Origin: Enhydrobacter sp. | GTDB lineage: Bacteria > Pseudomonadota > Alphaproteobacteria > Reyranellales > Reyranellaceae | NCBI GenBank assembly: GCA_026126105.1 | Contig: JAHCJV010000037.1 | Location: 1 to 52,495, forward strand | DNA: 52,495 nt | Reading direction: 5' to 3' | Shown: in pieces, positions 41,206 to 50,682 of the stretch | Layout of the letters: the number at the start of each line of letters is the position of its first letter | How positions within the stretch are numbered: the first letter of the stretch is position 1 | Notes under the pieces: model-generated | The model's input: only the letters and a program-made list of their open reading frames with translations | Databases searched by the model: none | What the model was told of the DNA's origin: nothing | Translations under genes and position numbers: made by a program

Positions 41206-42281
41206 GGGACAGTGCCGCACTGGCCGCGATGGCGCAGCAGGTGATCGGCCAGCACGCAGGCGACCATCGCCTCTGCCACCGGGGTGGCGCGAATCCCGAC
41301 ACAAGGATCGTGCCGGCCCTTGGTGCGCAGCTCGACCTCGTTGCCGAACCTGTCGACGCTGCGCACGAGCGAGAGGATCGAGCTGGTCGGCTTTACCGCC
41401 AGCCGGCAGACGATGTCCTGGCCGGTCGAGATGCCGCCCAAAACGCCGCCGGCGTGATTGCTCAGAAAGACGGGCTCGCCGTCCCGCATGCGCATCTCGT
41501 CGGCGTTCTCCTCGCCGCTCATCGCCGCGGTCGCGAAGCCGTCGCCGATCTCGACGCCCTTCACGGCATTGATGCTCATCAGCGCCCGCGCGAGATCGGC
41601 ATCGAGCTTGTCGTAGACCGGCTCGCCCAATCCGACCGGCACGCCGGAGGCCACGACCTCGATCACCGCGCCGCACGAGCTGCCGCGCTTGCGCACGTCG
41701 TCGAGATAGCCTTCCCAGCCCTGGGCGGCCTGGCGGTCAGGGCACCAGAAAGGATTGTCGCCCGTGGCGTCCCAGTCCCAGTTGGCGCGATCGATCTTCT
41801 GGCTGCCGATCTGGATCACCGCCCCACGGATCGTGACGGCATTGCCCAGGACCTTGCGCGCGATCGCGCCGGCGGCGACCCTGACCGCCGTCTCGCGGGC
41901 CGACTGGCGCCCGCCGCCGCGATAATCGCGCACGCCGTACTTCTTGAAGTAAGTGTAGTCGGCATGGCTCGGGCGGAAGCGGTCCTTGATCTCGCCGTAG
42001 TCGCGGCTGCGCTGATCGACATTGTCGATATGCAGTGCGATCGGCGTGCCGGTCGTGACGCCCTCGAACACGCCCGACAGGATCTTCACCGTGTCCGGCT
42101 CCTGGCGCTGGGTCACGAAGCGCGACTGGCCCGGACGGCGCTTTTCCATCCAGACCTGGATGTCGGCCTCGGTCAGGGCAATGCGCGGCGGCGTGCCGTC
42201 GACCACGCAGCCGATTGCCGGGCCGTGGCTTTCGCCCCAGCTGGTGAACCGGAAGAGGGTGCCGAAACTGTTGCCGGCCAT
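41202..42281 (-). CDS. aroC: chorismate synthase
   Basis: A 359-residue enzyme for the last shikimate step, making chorismate from EPSP with reduced flavin. The start MAGNSFGTLFRFTSWGESHG then PAIGCVVDG is diagnostic. Also seen are RRPGQSRFVTQRQEPDTVKI, FRPSHADYTYFKKYGVRDYR then GGGRQSARET, and HAGGVLGGISTGQDI. GGAGG precedes the ATG, 15 nt after the fabI stop. It forms an operon with fabI, the PH-like protein and sppA. Confidence 0.97.
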   Translation of the reverse strand: MAGNSFGTLFRFTSWGESHGPAIGCVVDGTPPRIALTEADIQVWMEKRRPGQSRFVTQRQEPDTVKILSGVFEGVTTGTPIALHIDNVDQRSRDYGEIKDRFRPSHADYTYFKKYGVRDYRGGGRQSARETAVRVAAGAIARKVLGNAVTIRGAVIQIGSQKIDRANWDWDATGDNPFWCPDRQAAQGWEGYLDDVRKRGSSCGAVIEVVASGVPVGLGEPVYDKLDADLARALMSINAVKGVEIGDGFATAAMSGEENADEMRMRDGEPVFLSNHAGGVLGGISTGQDIVCRLAVKPTSSILSLVRSVDRFGNEVELRTKGRHDPCVGIRATPVAEAMVACVLADHLLRHRGQCGTVP

Positions 42282-42296
42282 GGCCGGCCTCCGCTT

Positions 42297-43136
42297 CTAC
42301 TCGCCTTCGAAGTTGCCGAGCAGCTCGGCGATTTGCTTCGCAGACGAGGTCTTGACCATGCCGACGACGTGGTAGCCGGCGTCGACGTGCATCACTTCAC
42401 CGGTCACGCCGGTTCCGAGGTCGGACAGGAGATAAAGGCCGGCATTGCCGACTTCCTTCGGTTCGATATTTCGCTTGAGCGGCGAGTTCAACTCGTTCCA
42501 CTTCAGTATGTAGCGACTGTCGCCGATACCGGCGAAGGCCAGCGTCTTGATCGGGCCGGCCGAAATCGCATTGACGCGGATGTTCTGCTCGCCGAGATCC
42601 ATCGCCAGATAGCGGACGCTGGCTTCGAGCGCGGCCTTGGCGACGCCCATGACGTTGTAGTGGGGGATCACCCGTTCGGCGCCGTAATAGGTGAGGGTGA
42701 GCAGGCTGCCGCCATTCTTCATCAAGGGCACCGCGCGTTGCGCCACCGAGGTGAAAGAATAGCAGCTCACATTCATCGTCAGTGCAAAATTCTCGGGCGT
42801 GGTGTCGAGATAGCGGCCCTTGAGTTGCGCCTTGTCCGAGAACGCGATGGCATGGACCAGGAAATCGAGTTCTCCCCATTCTTTCTCGACGGCCGCAAAG
42901 GCGGCGTCGATGCTGGCGCCATCGGTGACGTCGCAGGGGTAGAGCATGGCTTCGCTGCCGATCGACTTGGCCAGAGGCCGCACGCGCTTTTCGAGCGCCT
43001 CGCCCTGGAAAGTGAAGGCGAGCTTGGCACCTGCATCGTGGCAGGCCTTGGAGATGGCCCAAGCGATCGAGCGTTCATTGGCAACGCCCATGATCAGGCC
43101 TTTTTTTCCGGCCATGAGTTGTGCGGCTGATGTCAT
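42297..43136 (-). CDS. fabI: enoyl-[acyl-carrier-protein] reductase (NADH)
   Basis: A 279-residue SDR-type enoyl reductase of type II fatty-acid synthesis. The N-terminus LMAGKKGLIMGVANERSIAW and the catalytic triad Y150, Y160 and K167 (in TYYGAERVIPHYNVMGVAKA) match FabI. The active-site segment and Gly-rich start are standard, so no triclosan-resistance substitution is suggested by eye. ATG 43136 fits other alphaproteobacterial FabI starts. Its start is 78 bp from that of the divergent pdxH. Confidence 0.96.
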   Translation of the reverse strand: MTSAAQLMAGKKGLIMGVANERSIAWAISKACHDAGAKLAFTFQGEALEKRVRPLAKSIGSEAMLYPCDVTDGASIDAAFAAVEKEWGELDFLVHAIAFSDKAQLKGRYLDTTPENFALTMNVSCYSFTSVAQRAVPLMKNGGSLLTLTYYGAERVIPHYNVMGVAKAALEASVRYLAMDLGEQNIRVNAISAGPIKTLAFAGIGDSRYILKWNELNSPLKRNIEPKEVGNAGLYLLSDLGTGVTGEVMHVDAGYHVVGMVKTSSAKQIAELLGNFEGE

Positions 43137-43214
43137 GACGTGTTCTTAGCGGGGCCGGGGCACCGGGACAAGATGCCGGTGGTCGAACCCCGTCCGCCCC
43201 TGCATATTGTGGTC

Positions 43215-43808
43215 ATGATCCGAGAGACAGCCGATCCGCTGACCCTCTTCGCCGAATGGTACGCCGAGGCCGAGAAGAGCGAGCCGAACGACCCCTCCGC
43301 CCTGGCCCTGGCCACGGTCGCGGCGGACGGTACACCCTCCAATCGCATGGTGCTGCTGAAGGGCTACGATGAAGCGGGTTTTGTATTCTACAGCAACTAC
43401 GAGAGCCGCAAGGGCCGGCAGCTTCTTGCCCATCCGAAGGCGGCGATGCTGTTCCATTGGAAATCGCTGCGCCGCCAGGTCCGCCTCGAGGGGCCGGTAA
43501 GCCAGACCACGGCCGAAGAGGCCGACGCCTATTTCGCCACCCGTGCCCGCGGCAGCCAGATCGGCGCCTGGGCCTCCGACCAGTCGCGTCCGCTGGAGAG
43601 CCGCTTCGCGCTCGAGAAGCGCGTCGCCGAGTTTGGCGCCAGGCACCTCATCGGGACGGTGCCGCGGCCTCCGCACTGGTCGGGCTTCCGGCTGCATCCT
43701 CTGTTGATCGAATTCTGGCAGGACCAGCCGTTCCGGTTGCACGATCGGCTGGAATACCGCCGCGCCGATGCGGCATCGCCATGGTCGACGCAGACCCTGT
43801 ATCCCTGA
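43215..43808 (+). CDS. pdxH: pyridoxamine 5'-phosphate oxidase
   Basis: A 197-residue FMN enzyme making pyridoxal 5'-phosphate. Seen: ADPLTLFAEWYAEAEKSE, NRMVLLKGYDEAGFVFYSNY, ESRKGRQLLAHPKAAMLFHW, RGSQIGAWASDQSRPLESR and the terminal WSGFRLHPLLIEFWQD then RLHDRLEYRR. ATG 43215 gives the usual length, though no Shine-Dalgarno is visible, so a leaderless or further-upstream start (43173) is possible. The cation-efflux gene begins inside its last 28 bases. Confidence 0.93.
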   Translation: MIRETADPLTLFAEWYAEAEKSEPNDPSALALATVAADGTPSNRMVLLKGYDEAGFVFYSNYESRKGRQLLAHPKAAMLFHWKSLRRQVRLEGPVSQTTAEEADAYFATRARGSQIGAWASDQSRPLESRFALEKRVAEFGARHLIGTVPRPPHWSGFRLHPLLIEFWQDQPFRLHDRLEYRRADAASPWSTQTLYP

Positions 43809-44704
43809 ACGTCGCGCCGGAGACGGCGTCGCGCCTGATGCGGTGGGCCAGCATCGCGTCGATGACGGTCGCGACCGTTCTGATCGCCGCCAAGACCGCG
43901 GCCTGGCTCATCACCGACTCTGTGAGCATGCTGTCGTCGCTGATCGATTCGGCGCTCGACCTGGTGAGTTCCCTGATCACCTTCGTCGCCATCCGCCAGG
44001 CGCTCGTGCCGGCGGACGAGGACCATCGCTTCGGCCACGGCAAGGCGGAGGCGCTCGCGGGCGTGGCCCAGGCGGGCTTCATCGCCGCTTCGGCCGGTGG
44101 GCTGGTGCTCACTGTGATCGACCGCTTCCTGCATCCCCGGCCGATCCAGGAGGAGTTCGTTGGCACGCTGGTGAGCGCCTTCGCCGTCGTTCTAACCCTG
44201 GTGCTGATGCTGTTTCAGAACCACGTTGTGCGGCGGACCGGATCGCTCGCCATCAGTGCGGACCGCGCGCACTACACGACGGACTTCGTCAACAACATCG
44301 CCGTCGGTATCGGAATCTATCTCTCCAGCCGGCTCGGCGAGCCGATGATCGACCTCGCCGTCGCGCTCGGCGTGGCGGGTTATCTGGCGACAGGTGCATG
44401 GTCGATCGGACGGGTATCGATCGATGTGCTGATGGACCGCGAGTTGCCGGCAGAGGATCGCCAGAAAATTCTCGACATCGTTACCGGCCATCCTGGCGTC
44501 CGCAACGTGCACGACCTGAGGACGCGTTCAGCCGGCCTGACGCAGTTCATCCAGCTCCACGTCGTGCTCCATCCCACCATGTCGCTCGGCCGCGCCCACG
44601 TCATGGGCGATTCAGTGGAGGCGGCGATCCGGGAAGCCTTCCCGCAGGCCGAGGTCATCCTGCACGTCGACCCGTACGCCGACGACGAGCCCCTCACAGA
44701 ATGA
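43781..44704 (+). CDS. cation diffusion facilitator (FieF/YiiP-like)
   Basis: A 307-residue divalent-metal/proton antiporter with six transmembrane helices and a C-terminal cytoplasmic domain. The metal site residues of YiiP are all present: D56 and D60 in SLIDSALDLVSS, H164 and D168 in DRAHYTTDFVNN. RFGHGKAEALA follows TM2, and the C-terminal domain has RSAGLTQFIQLHVVLHPTMS. It overlaps pdxH by 28 bp and ends in a 4-bp overlap with the kinase gene, so the three are one operon. The metal is Zn, Fe or Mn; the D..D/H..D set favours Zn/Fe. Confidence 0.92.
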   Translation: MVDADPVSLNVAPETASRLMRWASIASMTVATVLIAAKTAAWLITDSVSMLSSLIDSALDLVSSLITFVAIRQALVPADEDHRFGHGKAEALAGVAQAGFIAASAGGLVLTVIDRFLHPRPIQEEFVGTLVSAFAVVLTLVLMLFQNHVVRRTGSLAISADRAHYTTDFVNNIAVGIGIYLSSRLGEPMIDLAVALGVAGYLATGAWSIGRVSIDVLMDRELPAEDRQKILDIVTGHPGVRNVHDLRTRSAGLTQFIQLHVVLHPTMSLGRAHVMGDSVEAAIREAFPQAEVILHVDPYADDEPLTE

Positions 44705-46215
44705 CAACGCGCCCTTCCTTCGTCGTCGAGGACCAGTCGGAGGTCATCGCCTTTCTCGAGAAGCGGCTCGCGCCGGCCAAGCGTATCGACACGCATGGTG
44801 CCGTCGTCTTCCTGTCGGGCGAGCGTGGCTACAAGCTCAAGCGGGCCGTGAAGTTCCCTTACATGGATTTCTCGACGGTGGAGCGTCGCGCGGAGATGTG
44901 CGGCGCCGAGATCGACATCAATCGCCGGCTGGCGCCGGAGATCTATCTCGGCACGGCACCGGTGCGGCGGACGCCCAAGCTGGTGTTGGGCGAGGTCGGC
45001 GAGAAGGCGACCGACGCGGTCGATTGGCTGGTCGTCATGCGCCGCTTCGACGAGGACGGTTTGCTCGACCGCATGGCCGAGCGCGGCGCGCTGACGCCTG
45101 AACTGATGGCGGCACTGGGCACGCGCATAGCGGCCTATCATGACGGCCTTGCGTCAATCCGTAATGGCTTTGGCCGGCCGGACGACTATCGCCACTCGGT
45201 AGCGGCGGACATCCGCCAGATGCTGGAGCAGGGGACACGGCTCGACCCGCCGACCAGCGAGGCGCTGGCCGAGAAGATGCCGTCCGCGCTCGAGCCGTTC
45301 ATCGATCTCGTGGGGCGCCGGGTCGAGGCGGGCGCGATCCGCCGCTGTCACGGCGACCTGCATCTGCGCAACATCGTGCTGCTCGACGGCAAGCCGGTGC
45401 CGTTCGACGCCATCGAGTTCTCCGAGCGCATTGCCACGATCGACGTCCTTTACGACCTGTCGTTCGCGCTGATGGACCTGTGTGAGCGCACGCTTCGGCC
45501 GCTGGCCAATCGCCTCCTGAACGAATGGCTCTGGCGCATCGCCGAGATGCCCGATGCCTCGCACGAGGAATCCTTGGCGCTGCTGCCGATGTTCCTGGCG
45601 CGCCGCGCCTCGATCCGGGCCTTCGTCGATGCCCAGGCCGCGTCGGTCGGCGACGGCGACACCGCCCGGGCACGCGACTACCAGCGAATCGCGCTGTCGT
45701 TCCTGCAGCCCGCGCCGCCGCGCGTGCTGGCAGTCGGCGGACTGTCGGGCAGTGGCAAGACGACGATGGCGTTGCGCCTCGCGCCCGAGATCGGCCGCAC
45801 GCCGGGCGCTGTCGTGGTGCGCAGCGACGTCGAGCGCAAGCGGCTCGCCGGAGTCGCGCTCGAAGAGCGCATGCCGGCCGGCAGCTATACCCCCGATGCT
45901 TCCGCGAAAACCTACGCGGCCATGTTCGAGCGGGCCGAGCGCGTACTCCGGGCCGGCCACAGCGTCGTGCTCGACGCTGTCTTCGCCAAGCCCGCGGAGC
46001 GCGCCGCCGCCGAAGCGTTGGCCCGAAAGGTCGGCGTGCCTTTCGATGGCCTGTGGCTCGATGTGCCCAAGGATGTCGCCCAAGCCCGCGTCGCCAACCG
46101 CAAGGGCGACGCTTCCGACGCTACCCCCGGAGTCGTCGACCGCCAGTTCGGCTACGAGCTGGGCGAGATTCGCTGGCAGCGGCGTCCGTCGATTCCTCTC
46201 GCAAGATCATCGTAA
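44701..46215 (+). CDS. fused aminoglycoside-phosphotransferase-like and P-loop kinase protein
   Basis: A 504-residue two-domain protein. Residues 1-330 are APH/protein-kinase-like, with RCHGDLHLRNIVLLDGKPVP (Brenner motif near 217) and FDAIEFSERIATIDVLYDLS containing the metal-binding DxxE-type Asp/Glu. Residues about 340-504 are an AAA-type small-molecule kinase, with Walker A VGGLSGSGKTTMALRLA (346-355) and LDAVFAKPAERAAAEALARK. This architecture is known from gluconate-kinase-like fusions. ATG overlaps the CDF stop. Its role beside a metal exporter and PLP synthesis is unclear. Confidence 0.85.
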   Translation: MTTRPSFVVEDQSEVIAFLEKRLAPAKRIDTHGAVVFLSGERGYKLKRAVKFPYMDFSTVERRAEMCGAEIDINRRLAPEIYLGTAPVRRTPKLVLGEVGEKATDAVDWLVVMRRFDEDGLLDRMAERGALTPELMAALGTRIAAYHDGLASIRNGFGRPDDYRHSVAADIRQMLEQGTRLDPPTSEALAEKMPSALEPFIDLVGRRVEAGAIRRCHGDLHLRNIVLLDGKPVPFDAIEFSERIATIDVLYDLSFALMDLCERTLRPLANRLLNEWLWRIAEMPDASHEESLALLPMFLARRASIRAFVDAQAASVGDGDTARARDYQRIALSFLQPAPPRVLAVGGLSGSGKTTMALRLAPEIGRTPGAVVVRSDVERKRLAGVALEERMPAGSYTPDASAKTYAAMFERAERVLRAGHSVVLDAVFAKPAERAAAEALARKVGVPFDGLWLDVPKDVAQARVANRKGDASDATPGVVDRQFGYELGEIRWQRRPSIPLARSS

Positions 46216-46379
46216 GCAAGCCTTGCGCCGCAGTCTTCGATCTCCTGCGGCATTCCCTGGTGCTGCCATTTCTCGCGCAGCGTCTGCGCTTCGACACCAT
46301 CGGTCGTGACGCGGGGGGCGACACCCCCTCCCGCGCCGACGATATGGGGCCCGATAAGGTGCTTCGCTGCGTTCGTCAT
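46152..46379 (-). CDS. possible small protein coupled to the CusA-like gene
   Basis: An ATG at 46379 overlaps the TGA of the RND pump (ATGA) and opens a 75-codon frame, MTNAAKHLIGPHIVGAGGGV and onward, with GAGG upstream. Its 3' end overlaps the convergent kinase gene by 64 bp. Small proteins with His/Cys often accompany CusA-type pumps, but only two His and two Cys are spread here. It may be a chance overlap in GC-rich DNA. No family is recognised. Confidence 0.35.
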   Translation of the reverse strand: MTNAAKHLIGPHIVGAGGGVAPRVTTDGVEAQTLREKWQHQGMPQEIEDCGARLAYDDLARGIDGRRCQRISPSS

Positions 46380-49300
46380 CTCGCATACGCCTCGGCTTCG
46401 ATCGGGCGCACTTCCGGTTGTGGCCGCAGGCCGAAGCGCTCGTAGAGGACCGGCAGGAGCAGCAGGGTGAGCGCGGTCGCCGTGAACAGGCCGCCGATCA
46501 CGACAATCGCCAGCGGCTTCTGAATCTCCGCTCCCGGTCCGGTCGCGAAAAGGAAGGGCACCAAACCGAGTGCGGCGATGGACGCCGTCAGCGTGACCGG
46601 TCGCAGCCGCCGCCGCGCGCCGTCCATGACGGCCTCGCGCAGCGGGCGGCCGCCCGCTGCCACCACCTGGTTGATGTAGGTGACCATTACTACGCCGTTC
46701 AGCACGGCGATGCCGATCAGGGCGATGAATCCCACCGAAGCGGGCACCGATAGAAACTCGCCGGAAGCCCATAGCGCAATCACCCCGCCGACGGTGGCAA
46801 AGGGTACTATGCAGAAGACGATGACGGCCTGCCGCAGCGAGCCGAAGGTCATGAACAGCAGCAGGAAGATGAAGGCGAGCGCGATCGGAACCACCAGCGC
46901 CAGGCGGGAGGAGGCGCGCTGCTGGTTCTCGAACTGGCCGCCCCATACCAGCTCGTAACCCTTGGGCATCGACACGTGGGTCGCCACGGCGGCCTTGGCC
47001 TCGTCGACGAAGCCTACCAGGTCGCGGCCGCGGACGTTGGTCAGCACATTGGCAAAGCGCTGACCGTCCTCGCGGATCACCTGGATCGGGCCATCCTCCA
47101 GGCGCACGTCGGCGATCTGGCCAAGCTCGGCGACACCACCGTTGGGCAGGACGATGGGGATGCGCTCCAGGTCGTGGACCGACGCGCGCAGCCGCTCCTC
47201 GCCACGCACTACCAGGGGCACGCGTGCATTGCCCTCCAGCACAAGGCCGATCTCACGGCCGTCGACCCAGACGCGGAGCACATCCTGGACCTCGGTGGCA
47301 TTGAGGCCGAAACGGCCGGCGCTCAACCGATCGATCTTGACGGTAAGGTACTTCATACCGGAATTGCGCAACCCGAAAACGTCGGAGGATCCGGGCACTT
47401 TACGCAACACAGCCGCGACGTCGCGCGCTATTCGGTTGAGTTCTTGTATATCGTCGCCGAATACCTTGACCACCACGTCGCCGCGTGCGCCGATGATCAT
47501 CTCCTGGACCCGCATGTCGATCGGTTGCGAGAAGGCGAATGACACGCCCGGGATCTTCTCCAGGATCTTGCGCACCTCGCCCATCAGCCAGGCCGTGTCG
47601 GGCCCCCGCCAGCTCTCCTTGGGCGCGAGCACCATGAACATGTCGGTTTCGTTCAGGCCGACCGGGTCAATACCAAGCTCGTCGGCGCCGGCGCGCGCCA
47701 TGATACCCCTGATCTCCGGTATGCCCGTCATGAGCTGGCGTTCGATCATCAGGTCGATCTGCGCGGTCTGCTCCAGCGACACCGTGGGATGCTTGCGGAT
47801 AGTGACGACCGGCGTGCCCTCGTCCATGACCGGCATGAAGGTCTTGCCGATGCGCGGGTAGATCGCGGCGGTGGCGGCGACGCCGGCGGCCGCGACCGCT
47901 ACCAGGATCAGCGGTCGGCGCATTACGGCGGCGAGCAGCGGATCGTAGAAGCGGTGCAGCGTGCGCACCAGCCAAGGCTCATGTTCGACACCTGCCTTCA
48001 GCAGGTAAGCCGACAGGACAGGCACCACGGTGAGCGACAGCAGCAGCGCGGCGCCCAGCGCGAAGCCGATGGTGAGCGCCACTGGCCCGAACAGCCGGCC
48101 TTCCAGACCCTGCAGCGACAAGAGCGGCGTAAACACCGTGGCGATGATGACGACGCCCGACAACAGCGGCATCGCCACTTCGCGCGTCGCCTCCAGGGTA
48201 AGGCGCAGGCGCTCCTGCAGATCAGGCTTGCGAGCGTGCGCGAGCCGGTGCTCGACGTTCTCGACGACCACGACGGCGCAGTCGACGAGGAGCCCGATCG
48301 CGATCGCAAGGCCGCCGAGCGACATGATGTTGGCCGACATGCCGAAGTAGCGCATGATCCCGAAGGTCGCGAGCACCGACAGCGGCAGGATCAGCGACAC
48401 CACGAGTGCGGCGCGCAGGTTGCCCAGGAACAGCAGCAACAGCAGGATCACCAGCACGATCGCCTCGAGCAGCACCTTCTGTACCGTCCACACAGCCTTT
48501 CCGATAAGCTCGGAGCGGTCGTAGAAGATCTCGACCCTCGTTCCTTCGGGAAACTGCGGTGCGAGCTGGTCGAGTCGCGCCTTGGCGCCGTCGACCACGG
48601 TGCGCGCGTTGGCGCCGCGCAGCCCGAGTACCAGCGCCCACACGGTCTCGCCCTCGCCGTCGCTGGTGACGACGCCGTTGCGCGGCAGCGCGCCATTGCG
48701 CACGTCGGCAATGTCGCCCACTCGCACGACCCCCGTCGAACTGGCCGCCACGATGGTCTCGCGCACGTCGTCGAGCGTCTGGATGCGGCCTTCGGCGCGC
48801 ACCAGCACCGCCTCCTCGCCGGCCCGCACGCGGCCCGCTCCGTCATTGCGGTTGTTGGCGATCAGCACCTCCTCCAGCATTTCGGTGGTAATGCCGCGCG
48901 CTGCCATTGCGGCCGGCGAGGGCACCACCTCGAAGGTGCGCACGAAGCCGCCCAGCACGTTCACGTCAGCCACGCCCGGCACCGCGCGCAGGGCCGGCCG
49001 CAGCGTCCAGTCGACGAGAAAGCGCTTCTCCTCGCTGCTCAGCGTGTCTGAATCGATGGTGAACATCAGCATCTCCGCAAGCGGCGTCACGATCGGCGCC
49101 AGGCCGCCCGAGGTGCCGGCGGGGAGCTGATCGCGTACTTCCTGCAGGCGCTCGTTGACCTGGGTGCGCGCCCAGAAGATGTCGGTGCCCTCGGCGAATT
49201 CGAAGGTCATCAGCGTTACCGAAAAGCGGGTGATCGAGCGCATCTTGACCAGGTTCGGGATGCCGCGCATGGCGATCTCGATCGGCCAGGTCACCCGCCG

Positions 49301-49486
49301 CTCGAGTTCTTCCGGCGGCAAGCCGGAGGCGCGCATCGAAACCAGCACCTGCACCGGCGCCACGTCCGGGAACGCATCGATCGACAGTCTTTGGTAGGCG
49401 CTGGCACCCCACGCGGCGAGCCCGAGCGCGGCGAGGAGGACGAGCAGGCGCTGGCGCAGTGCAGCGCCGATCAGGTTGCTCATCAT
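46376..49486 (-). CDS. CusA/CzcA-type RND metal efflux pump
   Basis: A 1036-residue inner-membrane RND transporter with 12 transmembrane helices and two large periplasmic loops. TM4 reads LGGLAIAIGLLVDCAVVVVE: the Asp (402) and Glu (409) of the proton relay are retained. The first acidic residue of CzcA (AIDFG) is Ala396 here, as in CusA-type Cu/Ag pumps. Other blocks are DAFPDVAPVQVLVSMRASG, FMPVMDEGTPVVTIRKHPTV and GFIALIGIAVLNGVVMVTYI. It starts 4 nt after the periplasmic adaptor stop. No outer-membrane channel gene follows in the window. Confidence 0.92.
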   Translation of the reverse strand: MMSNLIGAALRQRLLVLLAALGLAAWGASAYQRLSIDAFPDVAPVQVLVSMRASGLPPEELERRVTWPIEIAMRGIPNLVKMRSITRFSVTLMTFEFAEGTDIFWARTQVNERLQEVRDQLPAGTSGGLAPIVTPLAEMLMFTIDSDTLSSEEKRFLVDWTLRPALRAVPGVADVNVLGGFVRTFEVVPSPAAMAARGITTEMLEEVLIANNRNDGAGRVRAGEEAVLVRAEGRIQTLDDVRETIVAASSTGVVRVGDIADVRNGALPRNGVVTSDGEGETVWALVLGLRGANARTVVDGAKARLDQLAPQFPEGTRVEIFYDRSELIGKAVWTVQKVLLEAIVLVILLLLLFLGNLRAALVVSLILPLSVLATFGIMRYFGMSANIMSLGGLAIAIGLLVDCAVVVVENVEHRLAHARKPDLQERLRLTLEATREVAMPLLSGVVIIATVFTPLLSLQGLEGRLFGPVALTIGFALGAALLLSLTVVPVLSAYLLKAGVEHEPWLVRTLHRFYDPLLAAVMRRPLILVAVAAAGVAATAAIYPRIGKTFMPVMDEGTPVVTIRKHPTVSLEQTAQIDLMIERQLMTGIPEIRGIMARAGADELGIDPVGLNETDMFMVLAPKESWRGPDTAWLMGEVRKILEKIPGVSFAFSQPIDMRVQEMIIGARGDVVVKVFGDDIQELNRIARDVAAVLRKVPGSSDVFGLRNSGMKYLTVKIDRLSAGRFGLNATEVQDVLRVWVDGREIGLVLEGNARVPLVVRGEERLRASVHDLERIPIVLPNGGVAELGQIADVRLEDGPIQVIREDGQRFANVLTNVRGRDLVGFVDEAKAAVATHVSMPKGYELVWGGQFENQQRASSRLALVVPIALAFIFLLLFMTFGSLRQAVIVFCIVPFATVGGVIALWASGEFLSVPASVGFIALIGIAVLNGVVMVTYINQVVAAGGRPLREAVMDGARRRLRPVTLTASIAALGLVPFLFATGPGAEIQKPLAIVVIGGLFTATALTLLLLPVLYERFGLRPQPEVRPIEAEAYAR

Positions 49487-49490
49487 GTCG

Positions 49491-50636
49491 CTATTCCGTG
49501 TCGCTCTTCGCAAGTTCGGCCAGGAGAGGGATCAGGCCACGGCCGGCGATGCGATCGCCGGCTTTGAGGTCGGCGCGGATCGAGGCATCGCGCGCGTTCT
49601 CGCTCAGCACCTGCACCGGCGTGGCGCGGACTCCGCCGGGCGTGCGCACGAACACCCACGACTGGTCGCGGTGGCGCACGACCGACGCTGCCGGCACGAC
49701 CCATTGCGCCGCGTCTTCCTGCTTGACGCGGACGCGGACGGTGACCGCAAGGCCAGGGCGGACGCTGCCGCCGTTGGTGTCGATCTGGGCGACGGCCGTC
49801 ACCGACTGGGTCGCCGGATCGACGCCTCGACCGATGCGGATGATGGTTCCGGCCGCGCCCTGCCCAACCAGCGTGACGGGCGAGCCTACGTCGACTGAGC
49901 CCAGCCTCGCCGACGGTATCTGGACGTTGACCCACAGCGGGTCGAGGCGGGCAATGGTGAACAGCGGTTCGGCCTGCGCCACGCGCGCACCCGGGCTGGT
50001 CTGCCGGGTCAATACTACCCCGGCCTTGGGCGCAGTGATGGCAATGGTCGGGCTGAAGTTCCGCGTGCGCTGAAGCGTGTCGACTTCCTGTTCCGTCATG
50101 CCCAGCAGCGTCAGCACATGGCGGGCTTCATCGGCCTTGTAAGCTGTTGTCCGGGCCTCGTTCTCGGCGATGCGCAGCTCGCGCTCGGATAGCGCTCGCG
50201 CGGTGAAAAGCGGTGCGGCGCGGCTCAGACGATCGCGGGCCAGCGCGGCATTGGCATCCGCGGCAATGAAATCGCGCTGTGCCGTGACGAGCTCGGGCGA
50301 GCGCATTCGGATGATGGTCTGGCCGGCGGACACGTTTTCGTCGGACGCCACCTCGACGGCCTCTATCAGCCCCTCGACCGGCGCAGCGACGACCAGAAGC
50401 TGCGGCGGCGGCACGACCACCGTGCCCGGAAAGACGAGGTCGGTCGCGCCGCGCTCCCGTTCGACGTGCAGGAAGCTGACGCCCGCAGCGCGCAGCGCCT
50501 GCTCGTCGAGCGCGATATCGTAGCTTCCCGACGCAGGCTTGGCGGTGGATTCGGCGCCGGCAGGTGCGTGCCCCAGCAGCAGAGCGGCTGCGACCGCTAG
50601 AGGCAAGGCAACAGATCGGGCGGCGGGATTTGCCAT
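49491..50636 (-). CDS. CusB/CzcB-type periplasmic adaptor (membrane fusion) protein
   Basis: A 381-residue HlyD/MFP protein linking the RND pump to an outer-membrane channel. The signal is MANPAARSVALPLAVAAALL (cleavage near AGA-E, residue 29). Family blocks are VVVPPPQLLVVAAPVEGLIE, then NVSAGQTIIRMRSPELVTAQ, a hairpin with RALSERELRIAENEARTTAY, and APKAGVVLTRQTSPGARVAQ. CTCTCC (ribosome binding GGAGAG) lies before ATG 50636. It precedes the pump gene by 4 nt, and a perfect dyad lies 47 bp upstream of the start. No metal-specific His-rich tail is present, so the metal is not identified. Confidence 0.9.
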   Translation of the reverse strand: MANPAARSVALPLAVAAALLLGHAPAGAESTAKPASGSYDIALDEQALRAAGVSFLHVERERGATDLVFPGTVVVPPPQLLVVAAPVEGLIEAVEVASDENVSAGQTIIRMRSPELVTAQRDFIAADANAALARDRLSRAAPLFTARALSERELRIAENEARTTAYKADEARHVLTLLGMTEQEVDTLQRTRNFSPTIAITAPKAGVVLTRQTSPGARVAQAEPLFTIARLDPLWVNVQIPSARLGSVDVGSPVTLVGQGAAGTIIRIGRGVDPATQSVTAVAQIDTNGGSVRPGLAVTVRVRVKQEDAAQWVVPAASVVRHRDQSWVFVRTPGGVRATPVQVLSENARDASIRADLKAGDRIAGRGLIPLLAELAKSDTE

Positions 50637-50682
50637 GGGCACTCTCCGATGATGATCGACCAATAACGATGGTTCCGACATC

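Noticed and set aside
41229..43130. A 633-codon open frame on the plus strand
   Set aside because: It is antisense to aroC and fabI, which are unmistakable, and has no ribosome binding site or family match.
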